Shown: one piece after another, positions 1-6,376 of the stretch | Layout: each line of letters starts with the position of its first letter | Numbering within the stretch: position 1 is the stretch's first letter | DNA from: Nitrospinota bacterium | GTDB taxonomy: Bacteria > Nitrospinota_A > UBA7883 > JACRLM01 | NCBI GenBank assembly: GCA_015231995.1 | Contig: JADGAO010000176.1 | Location: forward strand, 1-7,038 | DNA: 7,038 nucleotides | Reading direction: 5' to 3' | Program-made: the position numbers and the translations under genes | The notes under the pieces: model-generated | What the model saw: the letters and a program-made list of their open reading frames with translations, nothing else | Databases searched by the model: none | What the model was told of the DNA's origin: nothing

Positions 1-21
1 ATAGTTGAGTGTTTTGTTTCC

Positions 22-57
22 ACCCACCCCCTGCCCCCTCCCCTCAAGGGAGGGGGG
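22..57. repeat. GC-rich hairpin with minus-strand G-quadruplex motif
   Basis: Positions 34-42 and 48-56 form a perfect 9-bp inverted repeat around a 5-nt loop. It is followed by an A-run on the plus strand, so it is not a normal intrinsic terminator in either direction. The C-runs at 23-25, 27-31, 34-38 and 40-43 give the minus strand four G-runs separated by loops of 1, 2 and 1 nt, a textbook G-quadruplex pattern. The hairpin and quadruplex share bases and could compete. Similar GC-rich palindromes occur at the other end of the window, so this may be the edge of a dispersed intergenic repeat. Confidence 0.6.
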
Positions 58-80
58 AAAAAAACCACGGTCTCCCAAAT

Positions 81-109
81 TTGACATCTCATCTTCCCTG
101 AAAGATACT
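81..109 (+). promoter_or_regulatory. Sigma-70 promoter for the 76-residue membrane protein
   Basis: A perfect -35 TTGACA (81-86) is followed after exactly 17 bp by GATACT (104-109), which matches the -10 consensus at 4 of 6 positions. The expected transcription start is about position 116, only two bases before the ATG at 118, so the message would be essentially leaderless. Confidence 0.7.
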
Positions 110-117
110 TAGCGCCT

Positions 118-348
118 ATGGAAAATACCATCTGGCACAAAATAGACGCGCATCTGTTCCGCCTCCTGGGGTTGGGCTTGGGAGTGTTCGGGGTGACGGC
201 TCTGATCAAGAACAACCCGTCGGAAATCCTGTTTTCGGATTACTACGGAATCTCTTTTCTTGTCATCTTCGCGTTGACGGGGACATATTCGCTTTTTTCG
301 ATTGTGACTGCGGTTTTATCCGCCGGAGAAAAAACCGAAAAAAAATAA
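118..348 (+). CDS. Small two-helix membrane protein, unknown function
   Basis: This 76-residue protein is one I do not recognise. Residues about 13-31 (Leu/Gly/Val-rich) and 45-68 are strongly hydrophobic, predicting two transmembrane helices joined by a short polar loop with a conserved-looking NNPSE stretch. The tail is charged and Lys/Glu-rich. The ATG is chosen because a well-formed sigma-70 promoter places the transcript start about 2 nt upstream. No Shine-Dalgarno is visible, so translation is probably leaderless. The gene stands alone: downstream is a hairpin that overlaps the stop codon, then an AT-rich gap. No cofactor, catalytic or metal-binding motif is visible. The call as a real gene rests on the promoter and the sensible membrane topology. 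Confidence 0.65.
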   Translation: MENTIWHKIDAHLFRLLGLGLGVFGVTALIKNNPSEILFSDYYGISFLVIFALTGTYSLFSIVTAVLSAGEKTEKK

Positions 349-392
349 ACCCGTGGATTGGGGTTTTGGGGGGATGGATTCCACGGGTTTAT
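329..392 (-). terminator. Intrinsic terminator reading in the minus direction
   Basis: Arms 345-357 and 380-392 are perfectly complementary (13 bp) around a 22-nt G/T-rich loop. In the minus direction the hairpin is followed at once by a T8 tract (complement of A338-345) and then a T6 tract (complement of 329-334). In the plus direction the hairpin also covers the stop codon of the upstream gene but lacks a U-run. The asymmetry suggests it mainly ends a minus-strand transcript from the 393-602 interval, with a possible secondary role for the plus-strand gene. Confidence 0.55.
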
Positions 393-602
393 AACAAAGT
401 TTTGAGAGTGAAAAGCAAGAGGGGGTTTCTCAAAACCTCGCTTGGGGTCGTAATTTAATAGCCCTTGCTTATTGATATCTGCACTTGAAGCGCCAAACTT
501 ATCTGTTTGATTATCCTGGCCTATAAATTGCTCTTGTTCTTTTTCTGCGACAATAACGTCGGTTTGGCGGATAATTTTGTCGTACATCTCACGGTTTAAG
601 CG
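393..602 (-). other. AT-rich structured interval, possible minus-strand RNA
   Basis: This stretch is visibly more AT-rich than the flanking genes and has no convincing gene. It contains inverted repeats at 399-407/428-436 (9 bp) and 491-498/562-569 (8 bp), and a looser complementarity between 413-423 and 463-471. On the minus strand it stays open in one frame, with an ATG at 587-585 and a polar Asp/Gln/Lys-rich translation. That frame runs through the terminator hairpin and into the neighbouring gene, and has no ribosome binding site. With the minus-directed terminator at its end, a small RNA of roughly 200-250 nt or a decayed gene are the main options. I recognise no known RNA family. Confidence 0.3.
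547..575 (+). promoter_or_regulatory. Possible sigma-70 promoter for the Memo-family gene
   Basis: GCGACA (547-552, 4 of 6 matches to the -35) lies 17 bp before GATAAT (570-575, 5 of 6 matches to the -10). The predicted start near 582 would give a leader of about 20 nt without a recognisable Shine-Dalgarno. Confidence 0.35.
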
Positions 603-1835
603 ATGATTGATAATGAAACCGCGCTCATGAACGAATATCCTCTTTTCCGCAACGTCATGGCCGTACCAGCCGACGGCGAAGAAAAACGAATGGTCGCCAT
701 CTACGATCCAGAAAACTATTCCGACCAATCGCTCATGGTCAGCGCCACAGCCTTTTATCTGATCACGTTGATGGATGGGGTTCGAAGCGTAGAGCAGATC
801 GGCGACGAGTTTTTCAGGATATCAGGCCAACGGGTGGGCATCAACGACCTGCGCGGGTTGGTAAAGTCGCTCGACGACGCGCTTTTGTTGGACAATGAGA
901 GGTTCAGGGTTCGTAAAGAAGCGGCGGTAAAAGAGTTTTTGGCCCTGCCGACGCGCCCATCCGCGCTCGCCGGGAATAGTTACCCGGCGGACAGCGCGGA
1001 ATTGGCGAAAGCGCTGGACGCAAGCATGGCCGGGGAGCCTGTCACGGATCCGTCCCTTCTGCGGGCGATAGTAGTTCCCCACATAGATTTCCGTGTGGGC
1101 GGCGACATGATGGGCGCTGGCTGGAGAGAGGCGGCTAAAAGCGGCGCGGATATATTCGTGATACTGGGCGTGGGGCATTCGCTTATGGAGGATTTCGTCT
1201 CCTGCCTCGACAAGGATTTCGACACGCCGCTGGGGCCGATGCGCGTGAACAGCCAGTTCATCACGAAACTTGCGGACAACTTCGGCGAAAGCGTCTGCGC
1301 CCAGTTGAACGCCCACAGGAACGAGCATTCGATAGAATTTCAATCACTGTTCATGGCCCGCCTCTTTTCCGAAAGGCCGGATGTTACGGCGGTCCCGATA
1401 CTGCTATCGTTTCCCGAAACGGTTTGGGAGACGGATCATCCGAAGTTCAACGGAGCAAGAGTGGAAAGGTTCGTCCAGGCCCTGAAGAAAACGGCGGAGG
1501 AGTGCGGCCGCAAAGTCATGTTTGTCGCCAGCGTGGATTTTTCACATATCGGACACAGGTTCGGGGACGATCACGCTTTGGACGAGACGGAACTGGCGAG
1601 AATAGAAAGCGACGATATGCAACTCATCGAACGGATAAACGATTCCGATATCGCCGGTTTCATTGAAAAGATACAAAAGGTCAATGTCTCCAACAAGGTA
1701 TGCGGCTTCCCGGCGTTGTTCACGATGCTGGGGGTTGTTGGAAAGACGAAGGGACGATTATTGGGTTATCGCCAGAACATGGAAGGCGAGAGGGAGAATG
1801 TTGTGACGTTCGCCACTATGACGGTAAGCGGTTGA
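603..1835 (+). CDS. Memo-family protein (AmmeMemoRadiSam system protein B type)
   Basis: The protein has 410 residues. Residues about 150-405 form a Memo domain, the fold shared by human MEMO1 and bacterial AmmeMemoRadiSam protein B, related to class III extradiol dioxygenases. The expected metal-site residues are visible: His160 in VVPHID, His192 in LGVGHS, Asp312 and His315 in SVDFSHIG, and Cys367 in KVCGFP. His160, His192 and Cys367 correspond to human His49, His81 and Cys244. Residues about 35-105 look like a small helical or winged-helix domain similar in pattern to PqqD (YLITLMDGVRSVEQI), which makes the protein longer than a plain Memo protein of about 290 residues. The reaction catalysed is not established for bacterial members. 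The usual partners, AMMECR1 and a radical SAM protein, are not in this window. No clear Shine-Dalgarno precedes the start; an ATG at 627 is an alternative. Confidence 0.88.
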   Translation: MIDNETALMNEYPLFRNVMAVPADGEEKRMVAIYDPENYSDQSLMVSATAFYLITLMDGVRSVEQIGDEFFRISGQRVGINDLRGLVKSLDDALLLDNERFRVRKEAAVKEFLALPTRPSALAGNSYPADSAELAKALDASMAGEPVTDPSLLRAIVVPHIDFRVGGDMMGAGWREAAKSGADIFVILGVGHSLMEDFVSCLDKDFDTPLGPMRVNSQFITKLADNFGESVCAQLNAHRNEHSIEFQSLFMARLFSERPDVTAVPILLSFPETVWETDHPKFNGARVERFVQALKKTAEECGRKVMFVASVDFSHIGHRFGDDHALDETELARIESDDMQLIERINDSDIAGFIEKIQKVNVSNKVCGFPALFTMLGVVGKTKGRLLGYRQNMEGERENVVTFATMTVSG

Positions 1836-1849
1836 CCCCTCTGATGCGT

Positions 1850-1855
1850 TATAAT
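1850..1855 (+). promoter_or_regulatory. -10 element of a likely promoter for the TPR gene
   Basis: A perfect TATAAT lies in the 67-bp gap after the Memo-family gene, giving a leader of about 40 nt. The -35 is poor at the ideal distance. TTGACC at 1832-1837 is only 12 bp away from this -10, but is 17 bp from the overlapping TATGAA (1855-1860), so the two may form an alternative promoter. A 5-bp GCCGG/CCGGC hairpin (1866-1878) falls in the leader. Confidence 0.45.
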
Positions 1856-1902
1856 ATGAAGCTATGCCGGAAACCGGCTAATCAACCGTTTTAGGATGAA
1901 AC

Positions 1903-2658
1903 ATGGAAACCGAGACGATAAAAGGCGTTTTTTACGAGAGCAAGAAGATCGAGGCCGGCACGATGGGCACCAAAAGAACCCATGACACGTCTCATGACCT
2001 TCACTACTACGCCAAGACAAACCCGAAGGGCGAGGTTGACCTGTTTTACCTGAAGCCCGACGGCGCCCCGACCGCCATAGTGGTGGACACCGTGCCTATG
2101 GAAGCCTTCAAGGCGCGGTTCAAGGATTGCGCCACCCACGAGTGCGATTTGAAACCCAAGAACGAGGTGGACAAAAAAAAGGAAGCCGCTCTCAAAAAAA
2201 CCGCAGTCGGCAAACTGCACCTCGATAAAAAAGAGTTCCACGCCGCCGCGTTCGAGTTCGGCCAGGCGATAAAGGCTGATGGAGAGAACCTGGAGGCGCA
2301 TCTAGGCAAAGGCAAAGCTCACATAGAACTCGGCGAAGTGGACAAGGCGCGCGAAACGTTCGCCAAGATGGCCACGATAGACTCCCTGTACGACAAGGAC
2401 AACAAACACCTGTTTAACGAGTACGGGATCGAGTTGAGAAAAGGCAAGATGTACGACATGGCCATCGAGAACTACGTAAAAGCGATAGAGATAGACCCGG
2501 ACGACGAGGCGTTGCACTTCAACCTCGCCAGGGCCAACCACGAAGGCGGCAAGATTGAACCGGCTGTGGAAAGCCTGAAAAAAGCGCTTGCGATAAGGCC
2601 GGACTTCAACGAGGCGAAGCTTTTATTGAATGCGATAACGAAGGCCGGGATGAAGTGA
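1903..2658 (+). CDS. TPR-repeat protein with an unrecognised N-terminal domain
   Basis: The protein has 251 residues and no signal peptide or membrane helix, so it is probably cytoplasmic. Residues about 97-235 hold about four tetratricopeptide repeats, with typical patterns such as FEFGQAIKADGENLEAHLGKGKAHIELGE cut across repeats and AIENYVKAIEIDPDDEALHFNLARA. TPR repeats build a protein-binding solenoid, so an adaptor role is likely. The first 90 residues are a polar beta-rich-looking domain ending in a Cys76-x4-Cys81 pair and a Lys/Glu linker; I do not recognise it. The ATG is supported by AGGA at 1893-1896. The gene follows the Memo-family gene in the same direction with its own likely promoter and is closed by a strong terminator. 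Confidence 0.85.
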   Translation: METETIKGVFYESKKIEAGTMGTKRTHDTSHDLHYYAKTNPKGEVDLFYLKPDGAPTAIVVDTVPMEAFKARFKDCATHECDLKPKNEVDKKKEAALKKTAVGKLHLDKKEFHAAAFEFGQAIKADGENLEAHLGKGKAHIELGEVDKARETFAKMATIDSLYDKDNKHLFNEYGIELRKGKMYDMAIENYVKAIEIDPDDEALHFNLARANHEGGKIEPAVESLKKALAIRPDFNEAKLLLNAITKAGMK

Positions 2659-2660
2659 GA

Positions 2661-2689
2661 AAACCTCCCCATATGAAAAGGGGAGGTTT
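2661..2689. terminator. Bidirectional intrinsic terminator between convergent genes
   Basis: A perfect 10-bp stem, AAACCTCCCC (2661-2670) with GGGGAGGTTT (2680-2689), closes a 9-nt loop in the 38-bp gap between the convergent TPR and cheY-like genes. The A/T ends of the stem give a TTTT run on the minus strand and a T-rich tail on the plus strand, so it can serve both transcripts. Confidence 0.85.
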
Positions 2690-2696
2690 GTGAGAT

Positions 2697-3083
2697 TTAT
2701 TTCTTCAGGACTTTCTTGAGTTTTTCCTCAAGCACGGCGGCTGTGAACGGCTTGACCACGTAATCGTTGACCCCGGCCTGCGCCGCGGCGATGATGTTAT
2801 CCTTGAGAGCTTCGGCGGTGACCATGATGATGGGTACGTTTTTGGTGTTCGGATCCGCCCTGACGGCTTTGAGAAACTCCAGCCCGCTCATCTGTGGCAT
2901 GTTCCAGTCCAGCAATATCACGTCGTAATGGTTCTGCTGAACCTTGGGAAGGGCTGTAGCGCCGTCGTCGGCCTCGTCAACGTTCTTGATGTTGAGCTGG
3001 CCCAGGATGTTCTTCTCTATCTTCCTCATGGTGGCGAAATCGTCCACCACAAGCACTTTCAAATTAGGATCAATATCGCTCAT
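2697..3083 (-). CDS. CheY-type single-domain response regulator
   Basis: The 128-residue protein consists only of a receiver domain, the usual length for CheY. All key residues are present: acidic pair Asp14/Asp15, phosphoacceptor Asp59 in LLDWNMP, Thr89, Tyr108 and Lys111 in VVKPF. The stretch from about residue 90 to 113 is very close to the chemotaxis CheY pattern (aromatic switch Tyr106 and Lys109 in E. coli). A histidine kinase would phosphorylate Asp59 and the phospho-form would bind a partner such as the flagellar switch. No output domain, kinase or other chemotaxis gene is in the window, so the partner is unknown. The start is fixed by GGAGA (3088-3092), five bases before the ATG, and a strong sigma-70 promoter lies upstream. 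Confidence 0.95.
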   Translation of the reverse strand: MSDIDPNLKVLVVDDFATMRKIEKNILGQLNIKNVDEADDGATALPKVQQNHYDVILLDWNMPQMSGLEFLKAVRADPNTKNVPIIMVTAEALKDNIIAAAQAGVNDYVVKPFTAAVLEEKLKKVLKK

Positions 3084-3127
3084 CTTCTCTCCGATGAAAG
3101 ATAAAAAGAACTCTTATTTCCTCAATT

Positions 3128-3155
3128 ATCATAAAGACATATCCAGCGGAGTCAA
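3128..3155 (-). promoter_or_regulatory. Sigma-70 promoter of the CheY-type gene
   Basis: Read on the minus strand, TTGACT (3155-3150, 5 of 6) is followed after 16 bp by TATGAT (3133-3128, 5 of 6). The expected start near 3121 gives a leader of about 38 nt containing the GGAGA ribosome binding site. It lies in the 138-bp gap after the DUF1858-type gene, so cheY can be expressed independently. Confidence 0.75.
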
Positions 3156-3221
3156 GACAAATTCCAGAAAACGGGAAGATGCGGCAAGTGTGATTGGCCA
3201 GGCGCTCAAAGCCGGTGGATA

Positions 3222-3440
3222 TTACTTTTTATGGGATTCCCCGCTCTCCGCCGCCTCGTTGAGTTCCCGAAGAAACGTCTCCACATCCAGCCCATGGACG
3301 GCCGCTCCCCAAGCCACGGTTTCCACTTTCCCGCCGCCGCAGGATTTGCATCCCATCCGGTGGGCCTCGAACACCCTTGCCGTCGCAGGGATGGATTTCA
3401 TCACTTGGTGGATGACCTTGTCTTTCGTTATTTTTCCCAT
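3222..3440 (-). CDS. DUF1858-type small CxxC protein
   Basis: The 72-residue protein matches the DUF1858 pattern (hydrid-cluster-associated redox disulfide domain). It opens with ITKDKVIHQVMKSIPATARVF, then carries Cys31-Lys-Ser-Cys34 after a Met-Gly, and ends in a helix starting WGAAVHGLDVETFLRELN. The CxxC pair at a helix start suggests a thiol redox or metal-binding role, but the cellular role of the family is not well defined. The frame continues upstream without a stop into the opposite strand of polA, but homology begins at this ATG. An extended -10 promoter lies only 7 nt before it, so the mRNA is probably leaderless; there is no Shine-Dalgarno. It is divergent from polA and upstream of the cheY-like gene. 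Confidence 0.85.
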   Translation of the reverse strand: MGKITKDKVIHQVMKSIPATARVFEAHRMGCKSCGGGKVETVAWGAAVHGLDVETFLRELNEAAESGESHKK

Positions 3441-3447
3441 GAGAGAT

Positions 3448-3475
3448 ATTCTATCATACACGCCCGGCGACACAA
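3448..3475 (-). promoter_or_regulatory. Extended -10 promoter of the DUF1858-type gene
   Basis: On the minus strand, TGA-TAGAAT (3456-3448) is an extended -10 with 5 of 6 matches in the hexamer. A weak -35 TTGTGT (3475-3470) sits 16 bp upstream. The expected transcription start (about 3441) is one base before the ATG, implying leaderless translation. Confidence 0.55.
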
Positions 3476-3480
3476 TCGGG

Positions 3481-3507
3481 GCATTCTTCGCTGGCGTTCG
3501 GAATGAC
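3481..3507. repeat. REP-like imperfect palindrome in the polA promoter region
   Basis: An imperfect palindrome with outer arms CATTC and GAATG and a central CGC-TGGC-GTTCG core. Its sequence resembles a short dispersed intergenic repeat of the kind seen in many bacterial genomes. It lies between the -10-like elements of the divergent DUF1858-type gene and polA. Only one copy is in this window, so repeat status is not shown here. Confidence 0.35.
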
Positions 3508-3514
3508 AACCACG

Positions 3515-3520
3515 TTAAAT
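3515..3520 (+). promoter_or_regulatory. Possible -10 element of polA
   Basis: TTAAAT (4 of 6; the overlapping TAAATT is similar) ends 7 nt before the polA ATG. No good -35 is found at 16-18 bp. If used, transcription would begin at or next to the ATG, matching the absence of a Shine-Dalgarno before polA. Confidence 0.3.
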
Positions 3521-3527
3521 TACACCC

Positions 3528-6200
3528 ATGAAACAAAAACCGGTCATCCATATCATTGACGGGGCGGGATACTATTTCCGCGCCTACTTCGCCATACGCC
3601 AACGGCTCGCGACAAAATTCGGCCTTCCCACGAACGCTGTCTATGGCTACTCGCTCATGCTGAAAAAGATAATCAAGGACAGAAACCCCGATCATCTTCT
3701 CATCGCGTTCGACAGCCGGGAAAAAACGTTCCGCCACGAAATGTTCGCGGACTACAAAGCCCACAGGCCGGATATGCCAGATGACCTGGCCGTTCAACTG
3801 CCTTACATAGACAGGCTCATTGACGCGCTCAACATCCCGACTACCAGACTGCCCGGATGGGAGGCGGACGACCTGATCGGCTCCATCAGCGCCACCGCCG
3901 TGAAAAACGGTTACGACGTGGTCATCGTCTCGTCGGACAAGGACATGCTTCAACTCATCGGGCCGGGCGTAATAGTGTTCGACCCGATGAAGGACAAAAC
4001 ATATCTGCGTGACGATGTGGTGGAAAAATTCGGCGCGCCGCCGGAACTGGTCACGGACGTGCTCGGATTGATGGGCGACTCGTCGGACAACATCCCCGGC
4101 GTGCCCGGCGTGGGTGAAAAAACCGCGATGTCGCTGGTGAAAGAATACGGCGATATCGAGAATGTCATCGCCTCCGCCGGAAAGATGGGAAAGAAAAAAC
4201 TTGCCGACAACCTTGTCCAGTACGCGGATCAGGCCAGGCTTTCCAAGACGCTCGCCACCATCGCCACAAACGCGCCGGTGGAGTTCGCCCCGGACAATTG
4301 GAAAGTTCGCCCTGGCGACGAGGCGAAGTTGAGGGAGCTTTTCGCCGAGCTTGAGTTCACCTCTCTGCTAAAAGAATTGGCTCCGGCGAAATCGGCCCTC
4401 CCCCGCAACTACACGGCGATTCTCGACGAGCCGGCGTTTGCCGCTCTGCTTGCGGAACTGGAAAATTCCAGCGGATTCGCCGTGGACACGGAAACCACGT
4501 CGCAGGAGCCGATGCGGGCAACGCTTGTCGGGATAAGTTTCTGCGCGAACGAAGGGAAGGCGTATTACATCCCGCTCCGACACGATTATGAAGGCGCGCC
4601 GGAACAACTTCGAATCGAAAACGTCATCGCGCGCCTGGCCGGGATTCTTGAAAACGAGCGGATACCAAAATTCGGGCACAACATAAAATACGACATGATC
4701 GTGCTGGCGGGGGAGGGTGTCCGCGTATCCCCTATCGGCATGGACACGATTATAGCCTCGTACCTTCTCGACCCCGGTGGGACGCATGGCCTTTCCAAAG
4801 TGGCGATGGACAGGCTGGGCGAGAAGATGACCGAGTACGCCGAGTTATGCGGCTCCGGCGTTAAACAGATAACCTTCGACAAGGTTCCCGTGCAGTCCGC
4901 CACCGATTACTCGTCCGCCGACGCGGACATGACGTTGCGCCTCGCCAATATGCTCACACCGGAGCTTGAATCGGCAGGTCTTAAAAAGCTGATGGACGAT
5001 GTGGAGACGCCGCTGGTTTACGTCCTTGCGCGAATGGAAATGAACGGCGTAATGGTTGACCCGAACGCGCTGGCGGAGCTTTCCGCGATCATCGGTGGGA
5101 ACATACAGGTTTACGAAAAAGCGATACGCGATATCGCAGGGGAGGATTTCAACCCAAACTCTCCAAAACAGCTTGGCGAATTGTTGTTCGATAAACTGAA
5201 CCTCCCCGGCGGGAAGAAAACGAAAACTGGTTACTCCACCGATCAGGATTCGCTCGAAGCCCTTGGAGAGATGCACCCTCTGCCAAAGCTCATCGTTGAA
5301 TACCGCCAGCTATCGCGGCTCAAAAGCACGTACGCCGACAGCCTGCCGCGTCTTATCAATCCGCGCACCGGACGCATCCACACATCGTTCAACCAGACCG
5401 TGGCGGCGACGGGGCGGCTTTCGTCTTCCGACCCGAACCTGCAGAACATTCCCATCCGCACGGAGCTTGGACGCAAAATACGATGCGCCTTCACCGCTCC
5501 GCCCGATTGCGTGATTATCTCCGCCGACTATTCGCAGATAGAACTCAGATTGCTTGCCCATTTTTCGGGCGAAACGCGATTGCTCGAAGCGTTCCGAGAC
5601 GGGGAGGACATCCATTCCCGCACAGCCGCCGAACTTTTCGGGGTAAGCTCCGGGTTTGTGACTCGCGATATGCGGCGTGTCGCAAAAACGGTCAACTTCG
5701 GCGTTATCTATGGCCAGACGCCGTATGGATTGTCGCGGGAACTTAAGATTCCGCAGGGCGAGGCGAAACGATACATCGAGAATTATTTCCGCAGATATCC
5801 GGCCATCCGGCGATATATGGATGACGTGATCGAGTCCGCCCGCAAATCCGGCTATGTGACCACCATTCTAGGCCGACGCAGGAACCTGCCGGATTTAAAC
5901 GCGACTAACGCCGCCGTCCGCAACTTCGCCGAACGCAACGCCGTCAACACACCCATGCAGGGTAGCGCCGCCGATTTAATTAAGATGGCGATGATACGGA
6001 TTCACGACCGGCTGGAAAAGGAGAGGTTCTCTGCGAAAATGATTTTACAGGTTCACGACGAGCTTGTGTTCGAGTCACCGGAAAACGAGTCCGCGAAACT
6101 GATGGCTATGGTGAAAGAGGAGATGGAAGGTGTGTATCAGTTATCCGTTCCGCTGGCGGTGGATGTGAAAGCCGGGAAGAATTGGGATGAGGCGCATTGA
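3528..6200 (+). CDS. polA: DNA polymerase I with both exonuclease domains
   Basis: The 890-residue enzyme fills gaps and removes RNA primers in replication and repair. The 5' nuclease domain (about 1-290) keeps its metal ligands Asp11, Asp62, Glu112, Asp114, Asp115, Asp137, Asp139, Asp184 and Asp187, and a helix-hairpin-helix NIPGVPGVGEKTA. The 3'-5' proofreading domain (about 300-490) is intact: Asp320 and Glu322 in DTE, Asp389 in NIKYD, Tyr461 and Asp465. The polymerase domain (about 510-890) has catalytic Asp667 in SADYSQIE, O-helix Arg716, Lys720, Phe724 and Tyr728, and Asp844-Glu845 in VHDE. Phe724 is the usual cellular form. Length is close to E. coli (928). The start fits the family, as VIHIIDGAGYYFRAYFA begins near residue 6, but there is no Shine-Dalgarno. 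No clear terminator follows; the next gene converges six bases away. Confidence 0.98.
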   Translation: MKQKPVIHIIDGAGYYFRAYFAIRQRLATKFGLPTNAVYGYSLMLKKIIKDRNPDHLLIAFDSREKTFRHEMFADYKAHRPDMPDDLAVQLPYIDRLIDALNIPTTRLPGWEADDLIGSISATAVKNGYDVVIVSSDKDMLQLIGPGVIVFDPMKDKTYLRDDVVEKFGAPPELVTDVLGLMGDSSDNIPGVPGVGEKTAMSLVKEYGDIENVIASAGKMGKKKLADNLVQYADQARLSKTLATIATNAPVEFAPDNWKVRPGDEAKLRELFAELEFTSLLKELAPAKSALPRNYTAILDEPAFAALLAELENSSGFAVDTETTSQEPMRATLVGISFCANEGKAYYIPLRHDYEGAPEQLRIENVIARLAGILENERIPKFGHNIKYDMIVLAGEGVRVSPIGMDTIIASYLLDPGGTHGLSKVAMDRLGEKMTEYAELCGSGVKQITFDKVPVQSATDYSSADADMTLRLANMLTPELESAGLKKLMDDVETPLVYVLARMEMNGVMVDPNALAELSAIIGGNIQVYEKAIRDIAGEDFNPNSPKQLGELLFDKLNLPGGKKTKTGYSTDQDSLEALGEMHPLPKLIVEYRQLSRLKSTYADSLPRLINPRTGRIHTSFNQTVAATGRLSSSDPNLQNIPIRTELGRKIRCAFTAPPDCVIISADYSQIELRLLAHFSGETRLLEAFRDGEDIHSRTAAELFGVSSGFVTRDMRRVAKTVNFGVIYGQTPYGLSRELKIPQGEAKRYIENYFRRYPAIRRYMDDVIESARKSGYVTTILGRRRNLPDLNATNAAVRNFAERNAVNTPMQGSAADLIKMAMIRIHDRLEKERFSAKMILQVHDELVFESPENESAKLMAMVKEEMEGVYQLSVPLAVDVKAGKNWDEAH

Positions 6201-6206
6201 GGCAGA

Positions 6207-6332
6207 TTAAACTTGCCTGGCGAACACCGACACCAGCATCATCAAGTAACCGGCGGACACACCGATAATCCCGCCCATGACAGCGATCAGGTAGATGGCG
6301 TCATTCGCATTCCTGCTGTGATTCACACGCAT
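6207..6332 (-). CDS. Membrane microprotein 3 (41 residues), paralogue of the next two
   Basis: A 41-residue protein too short for routine gene calling. Residues about 12-37 form one hydrophobic helix with a GG pair and the segment GYLMMLVSVFA. It aligns without gaps to the 40-residue neighbour over about 26 positions (shared Tyr-Leu, Ala, Gly-Gly, Tyr, Leu-Val), so the two look like duplicates. The N-terminus is short and polar (MRVNHSRNAND) and the end adds Arg-Gln-Val. AGAGG (6342-6338) lies 5 nt before the ATG. It is the last gene of the three-gene minus-strand set and ends only 6 bp from the polA stop, with no terminator between. Function unknown; a small subunit or modulator of a membrane complex, or a membrane-active peptide, are possible. 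Confidence 0.65.
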   Translation of the reverse strand: MRVNHSRNANDAIYLIAVMGGIIGVSAGYLMMLVSVFARQV

Positions 6333-6376
6333 CGCCGCCTCTTGCCAATCAAGCTTGATAAAATTAGCGCCACCGG

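Noticed and set aside
374..394. Six-codon plus frame after a G-run
   Set aside because: The G-run is part of the hairpin loop and the peptide is trivial; likely coincidence.
393..602. tmRNA or 6S RNA in the AT-rich gap
   Set aside because: There is no CCA end, no tag-peptide frame, and no long central-bubble hairpin.
243..728. Long open minus-strand frame across 349-602 as a protein gene
   Set aside because: It overlaps both flanking genes, lacks a ribosome binding site and runs straight through a strong terminator in its own direction. Kept only as a possible RNA or remnant.
822..1343. Minus-strand frame inside the Memo-family gene
   Set aside because: Arg/Val-rich shadow of a well-supported coding sequence, with no start signal.
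1832..1855. TTGACC and TATAAT as one promoter
   Set aside because: The spacing is 12 bp, too short for sigma-70; only the -10 (or the TTGACC/TATGAA pair) is kept.
3441..3953. N-terminal extension of the DUF1858-type gene into the polA region
   Set aside because: Family similarity begins at the ATG at 3440, and the extension is antisense to conserved polA exonuclease codons.
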